From positions 220,898-284,897 of the forward strand of contig NMRA01000314.1 in assembly GCA_002633005.1 (NCBI GenBank): a stretch of DNA of 64,000 nt. Reading direction: 5' to 3'. The position numbers were made by a program, and so were the translations under genes. Within the stretch, counting starts at the first letter, position 1. Every line of letters begins with the position of its first letter. The stretch comes from Phoronis australis (taxonomy: Eukaryota > Phoronida > Phoronidae). Below the pieces are notes generated by a model. That model was not told where the DNA came from and did no database searches. It was given only the letters and a program-made list of their open reading frames with translations. Below, piece by piece: positions 11,801-23,100 of this stretch.

Positions 11801-13536
11801 ATTTTCGTGAAGCGTATGGTGTGCTGAAACGGATTCACGGCAATGGGGATGATACTGGTATTGTATCAGTTGCAAATGACATTGGAAGTGTGTATTGCGC
11901 AACAATGACTTACCAGTTAGCATTAGAACAGTACCACAGCGCACTTGGCATGGCGAAAAGGATTTACGGTGATGGAGACGCTTTGATCGTTGCGTTTACT
12001 TTACACAACATTGCGAAAGTCCATCATAGATTAAATGAGCACAAAGTAGCATTACGTCACTACAGAGATTCTTTGAGTATGAGAAGAAGAATTTATATGG
12101 AGGGAGACCACCCAAGTATTGCCAAGGTGTTACTACACATTGGAGATGTCTACTGTGACATGACAAAACCCAATGTAGCATTGGAATATTACCAAGACGG
12201 GTTAACCATGATGAAAAGAATATTTGGTGATGTTGACCATCCAGATATAGCCTCCTCTTTGAATTGTGTTGGGATGGCTTGTTTCGCCTTGGGAGAGTAT
12301 GATGCGGCCATGCAATACTATGAAAAATCGTTGGCAATGGGAAAAGCTATAGATGGCGAACAAGGCAATCCTAACACTGCCACATGTTTGAATAACATGG
12401 CAAATGTCTGTGATGCTGCCTGTCAGTACGAGTTAGCTTTGCAATACCACAAGGAATCACTTCACACATTGCAAATTATTTACGGACAGAACGACTTTCC
12501 TGAAATTTCGACATGTTTGAAAAATGTTGGGTGTGATTACGTAAAGTTGGGTCAATACGATTTAGCCTTACAATACTATCAAAACTCTTTGGACATGAAA
12601 TTGAGAATGTATGGACAGGCCGCTAACATTGATATAGCGTCCATCTTGGGAGATATTGGAGTGGTTTATAATGATATGGGTGAGCTAAGGTTGGCACTGC
12701 AGTTTAAATTGAAGTCTTTGAAAATGATGAAGGAGCTGTGTGGTGACCATCCAAATGTTGCTGATGCCTGCTGTAACATTGGATGGCTGTACAAAGACAT
12801 CGGGATGTATGAAAAGGCAATGGTTCACTATTTTGAATATCTCGATATTATAAAGAGACTTTATGGAAACGGGGATAGTCTTGACATGGCTAATTTTCTT
12901 AACAACGCTGGTGAGGTTTATCTCAGAATGGGTAAGTTGGATGAAGCACGTGATTATTGTAGGCGGTCTTTGGACATGTTCAGGCAGTTGTTTGGTTTGG
13001 TTGATCACACTAGCATTGCTGAGACTCTAGGAAACCTGGGACTTGCCCATGGCAAGCTTGGTTTAGAAACGGGGTTGCAAACGTGCTTGGAGTCGCTAGA
13101 AATGTTTAAGAGATTGCTTGGTTGTTGTGACCACATGGACATTGCCTCATCTCTGAAGAATGTAGGCGTGTGCTACAAGTTAATGGGAGACACCGACTCG
13201 GCTCTACAACACTGTAAGGATGCGTTGGAAATGAGAAGGAGGTTAGATAAAGATGGTGGTCACCAGTACACTGCTGACATCTTGAGGGAACTTGGAGCAC
13301 TGTATTTGAGTAAGGGCGACACAGACATGGCGCTACGACATTACTTGAAAGCTATTGAGATGAGAGAGCGACTTGGATGTAACGGTGACAACGAAGATAA
13401 CGCTGCGATGCTGAGTGAAGTGAGCGAGGTGTACATGCGGACCGGTGATAGCGGATTAAGTGATGACTATTTGGAGAATTCGAAGAAAATGTTAGCTAGA
13501 TTATCGTCGCCAGTAGATGATACCGAGCCAAAATAG
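5825..13536 (+). CDS. GlnD/DUF294-like nucleotidyltransferase with C-terminal TPR array
   Basis: Five coding exons: 5825-6116, 7131-7304, 8189-8338, 8610-8732 and 9110-13536; all introns are phase 1 with GT-AG ends. They give about 1,721 aa. Residues 1-246 are acidic, Ser/Gly-rich and unrecognised. A nucleotidyltransferase core follows: GS at 439-440 in MGSLARGEATPYSDLEW, acidic D451 and E453, possible third carboxylate D595. A helical segment (KQELFRLP near 630; GAHNLKVIISI near 672) resembles the region after the catalytic domain in GlnD/DUF294 proteins. From about residue 816 to the end run some 19 TPRs of 42-43 aa, kinesin-light-chain type. NMP transfer is inferred from the motif; the substrate is unknown, and the TPRs suggest protein binding. 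The start is uncertain: a pyrimidine-rich acceptor ends at 5815 and the frame stays open through it, so upstream exons may exist. Confidence 0.8.
7511..7606 (-). mobile_element. Fold-back MITE-like element, family B, copy 1
   Basis: The inverted arms carry ATTTTGAGAACCAGTT and AACTGGTTCTCAAAAT, and the spacer reads TCTCCACTGAATAAC. The same arms and spacer, in the opposite orientation, occur at 62705-62791. The copy lies in intron 2 of the nucleotidyltransferase-TPR gene. One outer arm has decayed. Confidence 0.7.
7897..8008 (+). repeat. Two-copy tandem repeat, about 56 bp
   Basis: Two head-to-tail copies containing GAGCTGTTGTACTGGATT and CTGCAGGGGGCCCTTTTCC, with few differences. They lie in intron 2 of the nucleotidyltransferase-TPR gene. 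Confidence 0.9.
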
Positions 13537-14005
13537 CTCGCGTTGTTGAAGACACGTGAATTTGTGGAGATTTTATCTTTTGGCGCGTTCAATGGGTACG
13601 CTGATGCCGTATCTGGAAACTGGGCCTGAATTTTATTGTAAAAAGTTGTTAAATGCTTTAGATACTATGCTTTGTGTTCGCTTTTATAACGGACAATGAT
13701 CATGGTGAAGTTATACATTGCATGCACATGTGCTCTGGAGTTATGTGAAGGGAATGTTGTTTTCGTTTTTGTTTAAAATGGTTGTTCGCTTTACTGAATC
13801 CTGTCGTTTTTCGCTATTTGCACATCCTAAACACGGGTTAGTTATTCGGGATTCATAAACTCTGTTACATTTTAAATCTATTCACAACTCTTATTTGCAT
13901 GAGAACTGCATGGTTTCAAAATTTAGTTTAAGAAATTTCATTTCTAGTCTCTTTCTAATTTCTTTGACGGAGCGCGAGTTTATACCGTAGCCTGTTTATA
14001 TGTAA

Positions 14006-14011
14006 AATAAA
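14006..14011 (+). promoter_or_regulatory. Polyadenylation signal AATAAA
   Basis: Canonical AATAAA about 470 bases after the stop codon of the nucleotidyltransferase-TPR gene. It is the first good candidate on that strand, giving a 3'UTR of roughly 0.5 kb. Confidence 0.55.
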
Positions 14012-14066
14012 ACTACAACAATTCTCATTTCATTGTATCACTACTCGCGTGCACTATACACATCAT

Positions 14067-14236
14067 CATGCGCGCACCCAGGGGGGCTCGCCGGGGGGGC
14101 TCGAACGAGTCCCCCATTTAGCGAAGTAGGCAAAAAGGTCCGCCTCCGAGAAACCAAAAGTCCGAGAGAATGAGACAAAAGTCCACTAAACAAGCACAAA
14201 CGCGCAATTCACAGTGGTGCCCCCGTTTTTTTTTTT
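14067..14236 (-). mobile_element. MITE-like element, family A, copy 2 (reverse orientation)
   Basis: Begins CATGCGCGCACCCAGG and carries the family blocks in reverse complement (AAAAAGGTCCGCCTC, ACAAAAGTCCACTAAA), ending in a T run near 14224. The far end appears truncated. Confidence 0.65.
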
Positions 14237-14239
14237 ATG

Positions 14240-15660
14240 ATCATTTGCCTATATTGACCAACCGTTTTGTTCACACGGGTCAGTACACTTTGAGGCGCGG
14301 GGTGTCTCTTGTATACTAACAAGTGGATGTAATTATTGTTTTAACACGTCACCGTGTTAGTCAAAGAAAGTTCACGCCCGAGTACTGTTGGTACTGATAC
14401 GTCAAATTTTATTTAACACCAGTTCTCTCATTAGCTAGCAATAAATATCGTATATTCTCAGAGATTTTGTACTTTTGCCCATGTGAGATTAAGTTATTTT
14501 TCTGACTTGTGTGGAACCTTAGACCAAATTTCAGACTTAATCTTGAGAGTCAATTTCACGAAACGAACCCCAGTATCTAATCCACTGAGCTACTGTCCAG
14601 TAGTTAACATGGGCAGCAGTAAGACACTGACGAAGCGTCGACATCGCGATGTATGGATTCCCCATCTTCGAAGGTAAATTTGTCCATTGTTAAGGAACAA
14701 AACGTGATAAAAGCGTACGAAAACAATACGCTACAGGAATGAGTGCCCACGCGTTTTTAGACTTTAAATATGAAAGAAAGCCGCAGATGTTTTGACGACG
14801 TTGTGTCTTTAATTAGTAAGAACATATGCAACGAGTACATCTTTATAAAATGTACGAACACCGTGCCATCTGCAAACGTCATCGGTGTGGCGTACGGCTC
14901 GAGCCATTTTGCAAATTTTGACGTTGACGAAGGATTCGACCTACGGTTAAATAGATGCGGGTGCCTACTGCGGTTGCATGCGGCGTTGACTTAGTTTCTT
15001 TGTGGAGTTAGGCCTACTATCAAAAATTGCTCCGTGCTATTGAGACGTGTTCGGAAAATTGACTTCCACATTCCATTGTTGTGCACTGTTTTTGAATGAA
15101 AAATCGTGGAAGCGTATTCTCAGAAGCTACGATTTATTTAATTTTGTCAAGAATCAGTTTTCAGCTGAAATTTAAGTCCAAATGATGCCCGTTCAACACA
15201 ATTCCAAATATTTTAACTTTCTTTTTATTGTGGTGCACCATAAACTAAAATGGCCGTCGTAGTAAGTGACAGCGGACTCACATGGGTACTCACTCAACTG
15301 CCGTCACATGTACTGAGGTTTCCGCTGAATCTCCAGTCACTTCTTTAAAAAATATTCAAAAATCAATATGAAAATTTATATTTTAATGGTTCGACTGACG
15401 AAACTCGCCCCGTATTCAAAACGGGTGAGTGTGACGTAGAGAGTGTCTTGAATGTCACTACGCAAGTGTGTCTATTTGCGCATATGGTAGCTACTCCTCT
15501 GATTTTGTACGGCATGTAAGTACATTGGATAAGACTGTTGTTTTAGGCGGCATTCAACAACTGCTACTTTTGGCTTGAAAAACCAGGTCTTGGCAACTCC
15601 AGCAGTTTGTTCTATGGCAGGGTAGAAACATCTGAAAATATGAACACTATACGTAGTGCA
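14240..15660. other. Intergenic, no gene recognised
   Basis: Only short ORFs without family resemblance. On the minus strand at about 14565-14600 there is a tRNA A-box-like TAGCTCAGTGGATTAGA close to GGGGTTCG, but the spacing is too short for a tRNA gene, so at most it is a decayed tRNA-derived fragment. Confidence 0.4.
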
Positions 15661-15907
15661 TGAACGCACCCTGCCTTCAATATGGGGGGCTCGAATTTCT
15701 GTCGATGATGTGGACCTTTCGCTGACAAAATATCGGCAGGACTAAAAAAAAAACGGGGTACTACATTCAAAACTGTAAACTGTGCGTCTGCGTCTTTTTA
15801 GTGGACTTTTGCCTCGTTTTCTCGGAGTTTTTGTTTCTCTGAGGCGGACCTTTTTGCCCACTTCGCCAAATGGGGGAGCTCGAACGAGCCCCCCTGGGTG
15901 CGGGCAT
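15661..15907 (+). mobile_element. MITE-like element, family A, copy 3
   Basis: The most complete member of the family: GGGGGGCTCGAATTTCT near 15685, GTGGACCTTT, CTGACAAAAT, a poly-A plus CGGGG block, TTTTTAGTGGACTTTTG near 15797, GAGGCGGACCTTTTTGCCCA near 15841, and right end CTGGGTGCGGGCATG. Confidence 0.7.
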
Positions 15908-15909
15908 GG

Positions 15910-17164
15910 TACTGGGCCAAAGACTTCAGAAACGTTGCACAAAGTCTACTCGGTGAGACTGATTCCAAAGTCAAGTTTCCATCTTTTACCGTGACGACAA
16001 CCGGAAGTCTAGCGCCCTGTAAGTTGAAGAGAACTAACTACGTAACAAACGAAACACTTGTTGCTGTGATCGAGCAGTTACTAATGGCCGTCAGAACGAA
16101 AGAGAGCGCGACAAACACAAGAGCGCAATAATATCTGGCGGACTGGCGCCGACAATTTAAAAAACGAACAAAAATACACCAAATCGTCAGTTTTCACTTC
16201 AATTAAGTTACCATTTGCGTGTGATTATTAGGAGCTGAGAGACAGTGCATTGTCCAAACATCTCCAGATTATGGAAACCGGACAAAAATGGTTTACGAGA
16301 AGCCATTTTTTTACAAATACTGACTGTCTGAGGGATACTTGAATTTCAGTTTCAATTTCCCGCTTGTAAGGCAGTAAAGTTTTAATAAAAGCCACGAGTG
16401 AGCACTAAGCAATTCAACAAGGGCAATCTTTCTCTCAGACCAAACTAAAAAATCAAGCCAAATGTAATTTGTAGCCTTCACATGCAGCACAAGACTTAGG
16501 CCCAATGAAATCAGCAAGAGTCATTTTTTCTATTTAAATTCAACTCTGGCTCAAAGAACTATTGAGTTCCACCACGTACGGTGCCACCTACTAACCTCGC
16601 GCCACCTGGTAGTGAAGTTTGAGATTCTAAACGATTTGCCGAGTGTTATCATTATTGTGGCACTTTATCGAACAATCAGCCATTCGCTCATCACAGGACC
16701 CACTCAGTGGACTTTATCACCAAGATTTTAATGGCGGTCAAGTGAATAAGACGCCGCCTGGATAATACTAGATGTCGCCCCTGGACAGGGCTCACTGACA
16801 ATTTGTGCCCTGTTTCTACTTGCGTCCTGACGCGGCCTGAGTGGAATTACTGTAGTCTCTCTGATGACTTGCGACGTGGTGGATCACGGTAACCTGTAGA
16901 AGACATATAAACGCTGTGAGCTGAATCTTTAGCGTGCTGCTATATGGTTCTGTAGCCTTACACACTGCTATGGTGCCAGTTTTATTCCAAGTCGACTGTC
17001 GGTGCCTTTCTGTTGATCTGTTCAGTTAATGTCTATCAAGAACTGACATAACGCGCTGGTGTTCTCGTCGTCAAATTGCACCCGTACTCGTAAAAGCCTT
17101 TTCTATATCACACTTTGATTGCCGCCAGGGTCACGGTCAGTCGGGTACGCTCAGAACCGATATC
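15910..17164. other. Region upstream of the SLC49A4-like gene
   Basis: No gene or strong repeat recognised. It should contain the promoter and 5'UTR of the downstream transporter, but no TATA box or other diagnostic element stands out. The first AUG in good context that opens the transporter frame is at 17165. Confidence 0.4.
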
Positions 17165-20100
17165 ATGTCAGGAAGAAATCGTCTGTCATATGACTCGGAT
17201 TCAGACGATGATGAAGAAAAAGACTTGTTGTCAAACAGTATCAACTCCAAACTCGCCCGCTCAGATCGGGATTCCAGTGATTACGAACCCGCTGATGGAA
17301 AACCTCATGTGTACAAGCGTCGATGGTACATGCTGTTAGTCGTGTCCCTGATGATTGCACTTGAGGCGGGTACGCATATCAGCTAACTGTTCTGTTTCAG
17401 TGCCCCCCACCCGCCCTTGTCAACGGTCAGAAACGTAATTTGTTATCACGGTTATTACCATTTTTGTTGTTGTTATAACTTATTTCTGAGAATAAAAATG
17501 AATGATCTCCAATATATATACATCAAAGATTGTCGAGGATACCCGTAAAATTTTGGTTGTCCGAAAAGCCCTCATTCATAAACTGTCCTGACGTAGATTC
17601 AATGTCCCTAAACTACTGATTCCGCATTGTATTCTTAGAATTTTTGTTGTATGTTTACACCACCGTTTGTTCATCCTCTTGGATGAAGGAGTTAAGAGAG
17701 GAGTAGGCCTAATGATATGGTCGGTCATAATTATCTTGTTCTGCTGTAGTAGTCTCTATTTCGAGGGATAAAGTTGTATGTTGCTATTTTTTCGTATTAT
17801 TTATACTACCAAGATATTTTATCAATAGATAAACAGTCACCATGATTAATTGCTTGTAATGTATATGCCTTTTTGTCGTCATTTTTAAAATACTCTGCTT
17901 TATCCGTTTCGAAGTGATATGGAACACGTGGTCTCCGATATCCAGCTCAGCGCAAGCAGTGTTCGGGTGGAGTGATGGCATCATTGCGTTGCTTAGCAAC
18001 TGGGCTGCAATTGCTGCCATTTGTGTGATGGTTGGGTTCTCTTGGCTTCTTGACTCCTACGGTTTGTGAATACGTGACTAACTCAGAGGGTGGAAACGAT
18101 TCAATAGCCACGCCAAATTCTACACCATGAACCAGATCCAGTATGGATTTGTTCCCCGGTAAAAACATGCGGAATATTTTCTGCGCCCCACAGGGGTTGT
18201 TGTGCAACTTGCACTGAGGGTTTGGCCCGGGTCTGGAGTGAAGGGGATTGAAGTTGGGGCGGCCATGGAATCGTTTCTAGAGTAAAGAAGTTTTGAAACC
18301 GGAGGTACTCCCACTCATTATTATGATATAGACATGTTCGCATGACGCTCAATATTGACTATTGGTTCAAGTTTATTTTTGAGGAAAATAGCCTACACTT
18401 GTCTGAAGCTTAATTGTAACCAGCCAATCATGCTGCATTAGGAAACAAGCCACAACAACAAATGACGGTGCGCTCATCATCGTCGTTCAACATACACTGT
18501 ACTCAGTATTTTCGAAACTAGAGATCTTGGCTGCTCTTTGACCACTTAACTTTTATTTGCGGAACAAAACTTGGTTTGGTAATGCCTAGCTGAAAATCTG
18601 TCGTTATGACAACACGAACAAATCTGAATGCCTAGTTCCTGCTGAACAATGCCTAGCTCCTGCAATTTCAAGTCAAACGATTTTCACCTGTAGGGTTGCG
18701 AGTAACGTGTATTCTAACCGCCTTTCTGACAGCGGCAGGCTCAGCTCTCAGGTGCATTACGTCGCAACCCCCTGCCTGTACGTGGTAAGTTATCTTTTCC
18801 AAAATGTTGCTTTTAAATAACTGTCAAAGCTTGAGTGTAGAATCACGATGGAAAATCATTTCATCGTACTTGAAAGTCTGCAGTTGTTTTCCGTCAAATG
18901 CCGGTTCAGTTATTTAAATTGACAATAAAACTCCACAATAGCCTAATCCCGATTTTGGCCATCGAAAAGAAGTTTTGATGCAGACCGCGTTCCATTATAA
19001 AATTGGTCTCAAAATCCTTCTTACTCAGATGAATAATGACTTCTGAGCTAAAAAAAATGACAGTTCAGTCAGACGACATTAATTGACAAGCTTTGACGCC
19101 ACCTTATCGAGCCGGAGGTCGAACAGTAGCTATTCGTCCCAAGCCCAGAAATATTCTCTGATCGGAGTAAATTCATTTGGGGGCCTGTTTCGGGAGAATT
19201 ACCATGTATTGTGTGGCTGCCACCCGCGTGGGACTTCAGGAGAATCACCATGTATTGCACTTACCACCTGTGTGACTTCAAATCACCATGTATTGCTTGA
19301 CTACCACCTGTGTTACTTCAAATTACCATGTTAGTGACTACAACTTTTGCGACTTCAAATTGCCATGCATTGAATACAACGTGTGTGACTTCAAATCACC
19401 ATGTATTAATTGTTTGACTACATGTACCACCTGTGTGACTTCAAATTACCATTCATTGTTTGGGTACCACCCGTGTGACTTCAAATTATCATGCATTGTT
19501 TGAGTACCACCTGTGTGACTTCAAATTACCATGTTTGACTACCACCTGTGTGACTTCAAATTACCATGCATTGTTTGAGTACCACCTGTGTGACTTCAAA
19601 TTACCATGTTTGACTACCACCCGTGTGACTTCAAATTACCATGTTTGACTACCACCCGTGTGACTTCAAATTACCATGTTTGACTACCACCCGTATGTGT
19701 TCAAATTACCATGCATTGTTTGAGTACCACCTGTGTGACTTCAAATCACCTATTTGACTACTTGTGACTTCAGATTACCACGTATTGTTTGACTATCACT
19801 TGTGTGACTTCCCGTGCTCCAAATCCGTCCTTTCAGTGAAATTCAACTTTGCAGGCTCATAAACATTGGTCATGTGATGAATGGAATGGCTTCTGTCATG
19901 GCTGGCGCAGGTTGTAGTCAATTTTCAGCCGTGTGGTTCCCGAATTATCAGCGAGCCACGTCCACCGCTATAGCTCTCAGCTCTTTCAATGTGGGAACAG
20001 CATTGTCTTTTGTAGCCGGTAAGTATTATGAATGGATCCGTGACCGTAAATATAACACTATGGATGGCTGGACGTTGTTGGACAACTGAAGACATGAGAA

Positions 20101-23100
20101 AACAAAAGCCATAGCGTTGCTATTCGAGATACGCATTCGGCGTAATATTGACAGTCCAAGTGAGCGCGAAAAACGAGTCATTGTCAGACAGGTTACGTAA
20201 GGATGTCCTCAAATGCCACATTCCCCTCAGGCCATGTCCGCTTGTAGCAGATTCATGTTCTGTTTGTGACTCATGTTTTTGGACAGCGTTCTGGGAGACT
20301 CAGATTTGAAGGTGGTACATTTTGTAACTTAAAAGGAGACTAAACCCTATTCATTGACGATTTCAACCAATTCTCCTTCTTTCACCTGGGCATGCTAATG
20401 CATCATTGGCGTCAATCTTGAAAGATAAAAGTGAATCAACTTTATCTCACAAACTTCATATTACGGTCCTTGGCGAGTGGTCTTTTTCCACAATTGCCGT
20501 GTAATTCGCTAAAAGCGTAGGTAACGCTTGTCCATTTAGCAGACCTTGAAAGGGATTTTCAAATTCTCCTCCAAACTTTTGAGGGTTTTCAAAGGTTACA
20601 GAGCACCATTTCGTTTCAGAGAAAGTCGTTTTTAGTATCTTTTAATACGCCAAAACTGGTTTGGTATCATTTGAACTATTTCTGGGTCAATTTTGATGTT
20701 TGAAAACTGAATCGTGGACATTTGTTTAGAATAAAGACAAATTCACCCAACGGTAATACGAAAAATAGGCAGACGTAACATTAGTGAAACCAACGAGCCA
20801 ACCAAACTCGGAGAGCAAGTTCATGTTCAGAATGGCGCTTTGTCTACTTTATGACAGCAGAAATCTGGGTAAAGTTGGGATATATGCGTTATCAAAGTAC
20901 CTAGGGGCGACTATAAGTCCACTGGGTAAAGTTAAGATGTATGCGATATCAAAGTACCTATAGGAGCGACTATAAGTCCACTGGGTAAAGTTGAGATGTA
21001 TGCAATATCAAATTGCCTAGGGGCAGCTATAAGTCCACTGGGTTAAGTTGAGATGTATGAGATATCAAAGTACCTAGGGGCGACTATAAGTCCACTGGGT
21101 AAAGTTGAGATGTATGCGATACCAAAGTACCTAGAGGCGGCTATAAGTCCACTGGGTTAATTTGAGATGTATGCGATATCAAAGTACCTCAGATGTTTCG
21201 TAACCTCTACCAACTGGCACGTGTGATACGTGTATACTTTCTTGATGAAAACGTAGATTATAGACAGCAGAAGGTACTATAGTCTATGATGTTAATTGTC
21301 ATTTTTCAGGCCCCCTGCTGGTCCATGAGATTAATGGAACAAAGAAAGGCCATGTGCCAATGTACAATGCAGGCTTGACAGCAAACTCTTCAGGTAAACC
21401 TTTGCAAGATTATGTGCTGAACTGATCTCGATGGTTCCCTGCGTGTCGCTAGGTGGTAGCCAGCACGCGTGCGACCCAGATAAACCCTATAACAATAAAC
21501 GTAACAGCGATTCAGTGGTAAGAAACTCCGGGGAGCGAAAGATAAGACGATCGTCAGAGGAAGGGAGTCCCATCATTAGATGTTTCGGCCTTTAAACTTC
21601 CTGACATCTTCTAGGACCCTGGCCACATCGGGGTCATGACTACCCAATGTCCGTCTATCTTTTTTGTCCCATGGTGGAAATCGAACCTGTGCCATCACAG
21701 TTGTTGGTGCTTCCCGTGATCTGGTAGCCTGTGGATTTGACCACTAGGCCACTGCGCCTCTGGAAATAAGTGTGATTTACTCCTTATATGGTAGAGCCTC
21801 ATTTCGTTTACACCAAATCCAACACGATGCATTTTCTGTTATACACGCCATATCTTTTATAACTCCTTGCTGATCCTTCTGCCAAGACTCTTCAAGAACG
21901 AGTTCATGGATGCAGCCATGAAAACTCTGGCCCCTATCTCAACTGCGAAGATTGTTGTACTAGTTCCTTCGTTCTGAGATTGTTTACAAGTCCTTGGTAC
22001 TTGGCCATTTTGTATTCGTGTTGCTCTTCTCATATTTGTCTCGTATGGGACAGTTAGTTTCACTAGGATGCATGTTGGCGGGTTACTGGAGCTGAGAACA
22101 ATGTCTGGTCTTGCTCCTGTTTTCTTTATTGCATCATTCTCATTAAACATGTTTGGTTTTTCGTTTGTAAATAAAGGTAGCAAATAGAAGTTTAATGGTA
22201 TTTCTTCTCTGTGGTACGAATTTAGTGACCTGCGGGTACGAATCGAAAATGAAATGAGACGAATTCGTGGCTATATGCTGTTCGTGACCCAAAGAAATTG
22301 TCATTGTCATCGGTAATGCAATTAACACATTGAGGAGTGACCATTACACTTATAGGCAAATTGTTCATGTCTTGTCATGGCGGTAGCTCTTCCTGCTTTT
22401 TAATTTCGCTTAGTTATATTTCTTGTAGACCTCTTTAAAGAAACAAAGGCCGAGATTATGAGATTGATGTATTACGGTAAGACCTCATTAAAGAAACAAA
22501 GGCGAGATTATGAGATTAATGTATTACGGTAAGATGGGAAATTGGGCCTTGTTGTTGGTTATAGTTAGATAACTTTATGACATTCCAGCGAGTTAGTTAC
22601 CTGTTTTAATTTAGTTTCTAGTCGTTGTACGATTTTGTTTAATGGAAGATTTCTCGTTATGAACGAGAACAATGTAAACAAACATTGAATAGTTGTGAGT
22701 TACTGTCTCATCTCCTCTGTAACAGCACGTAGATTTGTTTTTGTCATTTGATGAAGTTTTGAACAGGTATACTTTTTCACGAATTTTCAGAATGTGGACT
22801 TGCCACTCTGATATTGTTGATGATTCTAATCTACTTTCCCGCCAAACCACCGACACCACCAAGCGTATCGGCCAGCTCTGGGAGGGTAGATTTTAAACAA
22901 GGATTGAAAAAATTGGTGAGGTAGGCTTACGTTTTAAAACAAAGGGTATTCCCTTACCTGCTTATAGTTTTCAGTTGGTCTTCAACCATGCAGACAGATT
23001 TCGGCGTAATTGACCTTTAGTGGTACACTGCCCCCGAATTTGCGCTACCATTACCACACCTGTATGGGCTGCTTGATTTGAGAAAGTTCAAAATGTAACG

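Noticed and set aside
9231-13300. Minus-strand ORFs of 64-137 codons over the large TPR exon
   Set aside because: They are shadows of a long coding exon with clear domain matches on the plus strand, and none resembles a protein family.
14565-14600. Possible tRNA gene on the minus strand
   Set aside because: An A-box-like word is present but the B-box-like word is about 25 bases too close and no acceptor stem forms.
19200-19812. CRISPR-like regular repeats
   Set aside because: The host is a eukaryote, there are no unique equal-length spacers, and adjacent units share the same variable part; it is a minisatellite inside an intron.
22911-22917. GTGAGG at 22916 as donor of SLC49A4 exon 6
   Set aside because: It leaves the wrong phase for exon 7. 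The donor GTAGGC at 22921 gives KKLVRMRNFW in frame and matches the family.
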